This document shows, in pieces, positions 57,842 through 64,000 of a stretch of 64,000 nt of DNA. The notes below the pieces were generated by a model that ran no database searches, was not told the DNA's origin, and saw only the letters and a program-made list of their open reading frames with translations. Where the stretch lies: the NCBI GenBank assembly GCA_025084515.1, contig JAJAGP010000373.1, positions 248,001 to 312,000 of the forward strand, read 5' to 3'. Each line of letters opens with the position of its first letter. Position 1 is the stretch's first letter. The position numbers and the translations under genes are program-made. The stretch comes from Ancistrus triradiatus. Lineage: Eukaryota > Chordata > Actinopteri > Siluriformes > Loricariidae.

Positions 57842-58346
57842 CAGTGGTGCTTGAAAGTTTGTGAACCCTTTAGAATTGTCTATATTTCTGCATAAATATG
57901 ATCTAAAACATCATCAGATTGTCACACAAGTCCTAAAAGTAGATAAAGAGAACCAGTTAAACAAATGAGACAAAAATATTATACTTGGTCATTTATTTAT
58001 TGAGGAAAATGATCCAATATTACATATTAGTGAGTGGCAAAAGTATGTGAACCTCTAGAATTAGCAGTTAATTTGAAGGTGAAATTAGAGTCAGGTGTTT
58101 TCAATCAATGGGATGACAATCAGGTGTGAGTGGGCACCCTGTTTTATTTAAAGTACAGGGATCTATCAAAGTCTGCTCTTCACAACATGTTTGTGGAAGT
58201 GTATCATGGCACGAACAAAGGAGATTGTTGATGCTCATCAGGCTGGAAAAGGTTACAAAACCATCTCTAAAGAGTTTGGGCTCCACCAATCCAAAGTCAG
58301 ACAGATTGTGTACAAATGGAGGAAATTCAAGACCATTATTACTCTA
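57842..58346 (+). mobile_element. Tc1/mariner family B, 5' third
   Basis: TA then CAGTGGTGCTTGAAAGTTTG, the 5' UTR, and the transposase start ATGGCACGAACAAAGGAGAT (58206). The frame has AHQAGKGYKTISKEFGLHQS and KVRQIVYKWRKFKTI, a clear helix-turn-helix, then stops at about 58346. It retains a cleaner N-terminus than the other family B copies. Confidence 0.88.
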
Positions 58347-58359
58347 CTGGTAAACTCAA

Positions 58360-58460
58360 GGCTCTAGCATAGCTGCTAAGATAACTGCAGCCTGTGTACT
58401 GAAGCATTCAATTCCTGTTTTGCTTTTGGTTGTCCATGATAAACAAGTGGATATCTTCTC
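58360..58460. repeat. Dispersed repeat shared with 15985-16070
   Basis: AGCATAGCTGCTAAGATAACTG then CAGCCTGTGTACTGAAGCATTC and GTTTTGCTTTTGGTTG match the earlier locus with a few changes. Confidence 0.65.
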
Positions 58461-58532
58461 TGAACAATCGCTATAAGTTTAAGCAAGTACCGAGCAAACG
58501 ACAAAAACCGAGACACATTTTTCTAGTCAAAA

Positions 58533-58648
<116 letters not shown>

Positions 58649-58889
58649 CATCATTTATGTATACAGCTGTATTTCATTGTTAAACTCGGATACTTTTTGT
58701 GAATAATGTTGACCAAATAAAATACTTGTAGTGTAATCATACAGAAGGTATTTGAAATCTCAATACATTTTTTCTTCAACAGGATGATGGGAAATAATCT
58801 CAAATGAATCTAGTTGCAGTCTTGCAATTAGTGACCATGCAAGATCTCCAAATCCCGGGCCACTTAATGTCAATGTGCATACTTCACAT

Positions 58890-59148
58890 TTTATTCGAAC
58901 ATTCGACTCCATGACTTTAGTTTCGCTCTTAGATTTATCATCAAAGCCACCCAAGGAGGTTGGGTCCCTTTTTGAGTCTTGGTCCTCCCAAGGTTTCTTC
59001 CTAGAACTAGGGAGTTTTTCCTTGCCACTGTCGCCCTAGGCTTGCTCAATTTGGGATTGGACGTAGTTATTAGGAGATAATCTAAACTTGTAAAGTTGCT
59101 TTGAGACAATGCTCCATTGTAAAAAGCGCTATAGAAATAAATCTGACT
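58890..59148 (-). repeat. Dispersed repeat R, copy 3
   Basis: Reverse-strand copy of the family at 43287, including the longer tail to GAGTCGAATGTTCG. Its 189 bases at 58960-59148 are identical to 59358-59546. Confidence 0.88.
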
Positions 59149-59357
59149 GGATGTGGGGGTACATAGAAGTAGAGTAGGTAAGAACAAGCAAAATAACAAG
59201 GTCAGGAGGATTGGTGGGAGAGGGAGGAGGGGAAGCAGAGCAAGGAGGGGAGGGAGGTGAAGGACGGGGTAAGGGATGGAAAATGCTTGTTGGAGTGAGT
59301 GGGGGATTGGGGGTCAGACGGAGAGGGTGAAGTCGAGTAGAAGAGGGATGAAAGGAG
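59149..59357. repeat. Purine-rich spacer between identical repeats
   Basis: G/A-biased strand (GAGAGGGAGGAGGGGAAGC, GGAGGGGAGGGAGGTG). Long purine tracts of this kind can form triplex or quadruplex structures. Confidence 0.7.
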
Positions 59358-59546
59358 TTGGGTCCCTTTTTGAGTCTTGGTCCTCCCAAGGTTTCTTCCT
59401 AGAACTAGGGAGTTTTTCCTTGCCACTGTCGCCCTAGGCTTGCTCAATTTGGGATTGGACGTAGTTATTAGGAGATAATCTAAACTTGTAAAGTTGCTTT
59501 GAGACAATGCTCCATTGTAAAAAGCGCTATAGAAATAAATCTGACT
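59358..59546 (-). repeat. Dispersed repeat R, copy 4 (identical to copy 3)
   Basis: Begins TTGGGTCCCTTTTTGAGTC and ends AAATAAATCTGACT, base for base the same as 58960-59148, offset by 398 bp. Confidence 0.9.
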
Positions 59547-61444
59547 TGACTTGACTCCAAATCATAGTCTGTGACAATAACTAAAACTTCTAGCGTATGA
59601 TAAACCTAACTAACTAAATTTCCAAGGACTTCATGAACATGACTATCAGTTGTGGCAAGTCAGCATGAGTTGTCATCAACTCGACAGCACAGTGCCATGC
59701 ATACAAGTCACATTAGGAGTTAGCAATGCTTTAGAGTTTAGAGTGTTCAGATTACAGTGACTTTCAGCAGTCAAGGACATCCGTACTTTCTCTACCACAT
59801 GTATTTTGGACTTGTGAACTCAGATGGCCTCCTCTCAAATCTTCTTAAATCATTTGCCTTGCTTTGATATACTGCACATCACAGAGTAAGGAAAAAAACT
59901 CCAAAGTGCTAGAGGATGACAAAATGATGAGTCTCTGTGGATTAAGTGTGTCGGCTAAGCAGATAAATACTCTAATGCAAAGCGCCATGATCCCCGAGAG
60001 CTCCTTCAGGGAGCTACATACCAGGTCTCAGTGATAACTGTGATAAACCCATAATTCCTTGCTGCCAAGCGTGAATTATTCACAGAGGCACTCTTGTGTT
60101 TAGCGCACCTAAAGGTGGAAAATATCTGTCATGGCAATATGTGTGTTCATCTCTGCAGACTTTTAGCAACACAACAATTCCCTATTCTTTTGAATGTCAT
60201 TTTTCTTCCCTTTTTCTCATTTAGTTTAATGATGGTGGTGAAAAAATGCCATAGACTCAGCCCAGTTCCCAAATGGGCCCTGTAACTCGGGGGCGTAACT
60301 CAAGACCACACATATACAAGAGACTTATACCAGACTCTTCCCACACCCTAAGCTGCACAAGCCATTCTTGGTCCCTCAGGCACCACATCCTCCTGGTTTA
60401 TCAATGTGCCAGCTTGAACCTCAACTATCTCAAACCACACCTTGCCAGAGGTGGGATACGAGCCAGCGTTGTTTAGAATGAACTAGGCTGGTTTTTACTC
60501 ACCACTGGTCCGTGGACTGTATAGGAATGGACAAGGGGTCAGGAAGAGCTGACAGGGCCTGGCACCTGATAGAACAGGAGGGTCTGGCAATGGAAAGCCC
60601 AGGGATCTGGCTCATGAAAAACAAGGGATTCTGTGTGTGTGTGCTCATAAGTTCCACTTCACAGAACCGGCTCACTTGGGAATGGCAGCTGAACCTGTGG
60701 CACATGACACAGACCCGGTGGACCCCTGCCACAGAAAAGCACTCTTTTCTCTCTAGTTTTCGGATCCCACTTCAATAAAGGCACAGAAACAGGATGTCAC
60801 TGTGAATTACACAAGTGCAACCATTTCCTTACCCGTTCAATTCCAGTGACTGCCTCTCCTACCAAAGACTAAGCTCGAATGGGTTTTTTTTTATTGTGTA
60901 TAGTGTTTTTAAATACAACCACAAAGTAAACATTTCCGAAGAATATTTGGTTTGATTTAGGTTGGTTATTCATTGAAGTATTTCTCCTGCTTTTATTACT
61001 GTACTGAAAGCTCAAAATATGCTCTTGTAACGCTAATGTAGCAGACTGAGATTAGACGAGTAACACATAAGTAACGACTACAGTGCAAATTCATCCTGAA
61101 ACCATCTTCAAGATGCTTCTCAACTAAAATTCTGTTAGACGAGATCACACCATGCTCACTCACACCCATAGTCTACATAAGAGACCTCTTTAATTTATCA
61201 CACTACAACAGTTTAACTTAACCTGAGACTCTGTACCTGTGACTGTCCCTGCCTCTCTGTGCCCAGCTCTGTCCTCTGTGGTGCCTTTGCCTAATGACAT
61301 CATTATGAAACATTTCCATAAGCACTTCATTAATTTCTTATGAAGATTTTATTAGATTGGCTTTATTAATGGGGTCTTTACTTACTTTGCTCTTTGTTGC
61401 ACTGAAAAGGGTACTGTCTGTAACCTGTATCAAAATACCTGTCT
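59547..61444. other. No gene recognised
   Basis: About 1.9 kb. Open frames at 60094-60285, 60273-60476 and 60512-60778 show no domain. If the exon at 62812 belongs to a plus-strand gene, part of this could be its intron. Confidence 0.35.
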
Positions 61445-61461
61445 GGTATTTGTAACAAACC

Positions 61462-62360
61462 TTCTTCTTCTTCTTTCGGCTTCTCCCTTTATCAGGGGTC
61501 ACCACAGCGAGTTAAAGGTTTCCACCTCACCCTGTCCTCCACGTCCTCTACTGTCACCCCAACTCCCTGCATATCTTCATTTACCACAACCAAATAACTC
61601 CTCTTTGGGCCTTCCTCTCCTCGTCTCTTGCCTGGCAAAGCTCCATCTCAAACATCCTCCTACCAATAATATCCACTATCCCTCCTCTGCACATGTCCAA
61701 ACCATCTCAGTCTTCCCTCTCGAATTTTGTTGTCCCAATTTTTCCAACCTGTGCTGTCCCTCTGATGATCTCATTCCTAATCCTGTCCCCATCCTAGACA
61801 CTCCTAAAGAGAACCTCAACATCTTAAGTTCTGCCACACTCCCGCTCTGCTTCCTTGTCTCTTTGTCAGTGCCACTGTCTCTAAGCCATACAACAAGGCT
61901 GGTCTCACTACTCTCTTATAAATCTTTCCTTTCACTTTTGCTGCGACCCTTTTGTCACACAGCAATCCTGACAACTCTCTTCCGCTCCACCCACTCCATC
62001 CTGACTGTACTTCTCTCTTCTTCACCTCCTTTCCACACTCCCCATTTTCTTGGACAGTTGATCCCAAGTACCTGAACTCCTGGGACCTTTGTGACCACTG
62101 ATCCCTGTAACCTGACTGTTCCCACCTGCCTCCCTTTCATTTACACACATGTATTCTGTTTACTGCAGTTTGACTTTCATTCCTCTCCTTTCCAGATTAT
62201 AACCTCCACCTCTCCAAGTTCTCTTCTACCTGTTCCCTGTTCTCACTACAGATCACAGTGTTGTCTGCAAACATCATAGTCCATGGCGATTCCTGTCTGA
62301 CCTCATCTGTTAGTCTGTCCATCACCAGAGCAAATAAGAAGGGACTCAGGGCCGATCCTT
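61462..62360 (-). mobile_element. RTE-like LINE, 5'-truncated, with 17-bp target duplication
   Basis: Flanked by the perfect direct repeat GGTATTTGTAACAAACC at 61445-61461 and 62361-62377. The 3' end (left side) is a CTTCTTCTTCTTC run, the inverse of the tail of the copy at 45799. Truncated within the RT domain on the right. Confidence 0.93.
61480..62360 (-). pseudogene. RTE-like reverse transcriptase C-terminal half
   Basis: Minus strand: GSALSPFLFALVMDRLTDEV, then an F-A-D-N box where the sister copy has F-A-D-D (Asp to Asn at 62262-62260), ICSENREQVEENLERW, and after frameshifts RPALLYGLETVALTKRQ. Homologous along its length to 46085-46930. The lost catalytic Asp plus frameshifts make it dead. 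Confidence 0.9.
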
Positions 62361-62377
62361 GGTATTTGTAACAAACC

Positions 62378-62811
62378 AAATTGCTCAAAAATCGGTCTAG
62401 AATCCAGTGCATTATTAGCTACATATTAGGAGATGCACAAGATTCAACCACAAGGTAATGGAGTGAACAAAATACAGTCTGGTTACAGTGTTTCTTTTGA
62501 GTGGTAGATGTTAAGCAAAGTGTCTGATACGTTCCTAGTTGCAAGTTACCTTTGCATAGTAGTTCTTTACTGAAGATCCGGCAAAACTTACACACTTTCA
62601 GACACTCACACTATGGACTGTGTTCAGCAGACAGTGGACCAAACCACTGGGCGGCATGTAGGAAGGGAGGATGCAGTTCTACTAAATTAATAACGAGTTT
62701 TCTCGTCTATAATTAGCACTTTCTCATCTATAACTTGTTCTTTGAATGCATATTACTTAGAATTATGTTTACAATGATTATATTCAGGGGGAAACTCTCT
62801 GTCTCTGCCAG
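62378..62811. other. Probable intron before the membrane-protein exon
   Basis: Ends with a polypyrimidine tract CTCTCTGTCTCTGCCAG, a strong acceptor. No other feature. Confidence 0.45.
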
Positions 62812-63003
62812 GGAAGGCTGGATGTGGAAAGTCTCAAAGAATCCTCAGTGACCATCAATGAAGTCATGAATTCAGGCCTTGCTATGTTGTACTTGTGGGT
62901 GCTAGCAGCCTATGCTATTGGGGTCCTAGTGGTGGGGTTCCTGCGGCACATGAGAAAATGGAGGAGAGGAAAGAAAAAAAGAAAACGGAAAGAAAAAGAT
63001 TGA
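62812..63003 (+). CDS. Last coding exon of a single-pass membrane protein, unidentified
   Basis: After the acceptor CTCTGCCAG the frame reads GRLDVESLKESSVTINEVMN SGLA, a hydrophobic helix MLYLWVLAAYAIGVLVVGFL, then RHMRKWRRGKKKRKRKEKD and TGA at 63001-63003. A 20-residue membrane segment followed by a dense Lys/Arg tail is the end of a type I membrane protein. The acceptor, in-frame stop and downstream ATTAAA (63104-63109) support a real terminal exon. The architecture would suit LRR-type BK-channel gamma subunits (LRRC26/38/52/55), whose second exon encodes helix and tail, but that is a guess. Upstream exons were not found in the window. Confidence 0.65.
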   Translation, partial: GRLDVESLKESSVTINEVMNSGLAMLYLWVLAAYAIGVLVVGFLRHMRKWRRGKKKRKRKEKD

Positions 63004-63540
63004 TTAGTCTTTATTTTAAACTAAAAACCAGAAATTATTCTTTCAACGTTCTCATACAGAACATCTTCAATTAATTTGCCTTACATCATTACATGCATGT
63101 CACATTAAAGCTGCAAATAGTTCTGTAGGGGTCAGAAGATGGGACAGAGCAGCCGATGACCATTTCAACCTTTATAGAGACCTAGATTACGAAGCTCATC
63201 TGCTGTCTGTGAGATGAATGTTCTCAGATGTCATGAGTCTGACACATCCAGGCTCAGCTCATTGTGGTCCTCTAATTTCCTCTGGGCTTTATTCAAAGCA
63301 CTGACACACAGTTATACAGGTAATGGGAGAACACACAACTGCAGCCTAGGTCATACAGCACACAGAACATAGTCTGTACTGCAGACTGTAAGCACAGTAC
63401 AAACAGCAATAGTGCTATTTTCACAGAGGTGTAGGGCCACCTAGTGGAGATGATTAACGTTATCAATAGCAGTAGAGTCCGCTTTAAAGAAGGGTCATTG
63501 ATTTTCCATCAGAAAACTTTTATGTAACATACATGTTTGG
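63004..63540 (+). other. Probable 3' UTR and flank
   Basis: Follows the stop codon of the membrane-protein exon. ATTAAA at 63104-63109 may direct polyadenylation about 100 bases after the stop. Confidence 0.4.
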
Positions 63541-63690
63541 AGGAGGCCTTGAGTAGCACAGCAGTAATTGGTTAGCCCACCACTATGGAGACTCAAGTTC
63601 AAGTCAGGTGCCCAACATGCATGATATCCTACACTTTGTGATACCAGGGTTGGTTCTAGTATGTTTGCAACCCTGACCACGAAAGAGCGG
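63541..63690 (+). repeat. tRNA-like SINE fragment
   Basis: GAGTAGCACAGCAGTAATTGG followed by CTCAAGTTCAAGTCAGG looks like degraded A and B boxes of a tRNA-derived SINE. Confidence 0.4.
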
Positions 63691-64000
63691 GGTCAAAACA
63701 TGAAAAGAATGTTCTCATCACAATTTTGTTGACGACTAGTGTTGTAATACTCAAAACTCGATGTGTCCCGGTTTTGGTCTTCTAGTGGTCTTGACTTGAC
63801 TGGTTAACAGAAAGCTATCATATTCATGCAATATTGTTGAGGGGCATTATGTAAAGGTAAAGGTATGATAATGTAAAGGGGCATTACAGTGAGATAAGAT
63901 TTTACCCATCTTAAATAGGAAAAAATAAACAGAAACTCAGTATGAGTTTAGTCAATAAAGTGTAAGTATGGTATCTCTACTTAGGACACCTTTGTTGCTT
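63691..64000. other. No feature recognised
   Basis: AT-rich end of the window. Confidence 0.35.

Noticed and set aside
59129..59389. Proline/serine-rich minus-strand frame
   Set aside because: Translation of the purine-rich spacer; low complexity.
61605..62075. 156-codon plus-strand frame
   Set aside because: Antisense of the RTE-like LINE reverse transcriptase.

Overview
This window reads as intergenic and intronic DNA from a ray-finned fish, probably an otophysan teleost; a catfish-like genome is a guess from the heavy Tc1 load. The evidence is spliced vertebrate-type exons, very many decayed Tc1/mariner copies, hAT and pogo-like elements, a chromodomain Ty3/gypsy element, RTE-like and L2-like LINEs, tRNA-derived SINEs and long TA/CA microsatellites. 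There are no bacterial operons, ribosome-binding sites or CRISPR arrays. An exactly 100-base run of N (42368-42467) marks a scaffold gap.

Host genes are sparse. (1) At 602-803, minus strand, lies the first coding exon of LYST (lysosomal trafficking regulator); the rest of LYST should lie off the left edge. (2) At 40635-41354, minus strand, lie the last two exons of a small HERC E3 ubiquitin ligase, most like HERC4, with the catalytic cysteine intact and in-phase splice sites. (3) At 62812-63003, plus strand, lies the last coding exon of an unidentified single-pass membrane protein with a basic cytoplasmic tail. Weaker candidates are a promoter/noncoding exon near 35.6 kb, a 27-codon first exon at 34.6 kb, a P2Y-like receptor fragment at 48 kb and a dehydrogenase-like mini-exon at 50.65 kb.

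Layout. 0-6 kb: LYST exon, AT-rich flank, and a GC-rich block at 2.4-3.6 kb that is either an LTR or a promoter. 6-9.2 kb: Tc1 pieces inside TA/CA microsatellite. 9.2-14 kb: hAT fragments, an inverted-repeat element carrying an alternating two-monomer minisatellite, and a truncated Tc1. 15-17.8 kb: pogo-like, Tc1-like and hAT remnants. 18.2-23.7 kb: a complete but dead gypsy element with two LTRs. 24.8-34.4 kb: four Tc1 elements, a SINE inside one of them, and an L2-like LINE. 38.3-40.1 kb: an 82-bp perfect hairpin and a solo LTR hit twice by one hAT family. 40.2-44 kb: HERC 3' end, Tc1 pseudogene, gap, duplicated sequence, SINE. 45-64 kb: Tc1 deletion derivatives, two RTE-like LINEs with clear target-site duplications, further Tc1 copies, duplicated dispersed repeats, and the membrane-protein exon.

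No new multi-gene system could be supported. The most useful observations are the readable insertion histories, the higher-order minisatellite inside a mobile element, the identical 189-bp duplication near 59 kb, and the HERC gene broken off at an assembly gap. All identifications come from reading the sequence and family knowledge; no database search was run.
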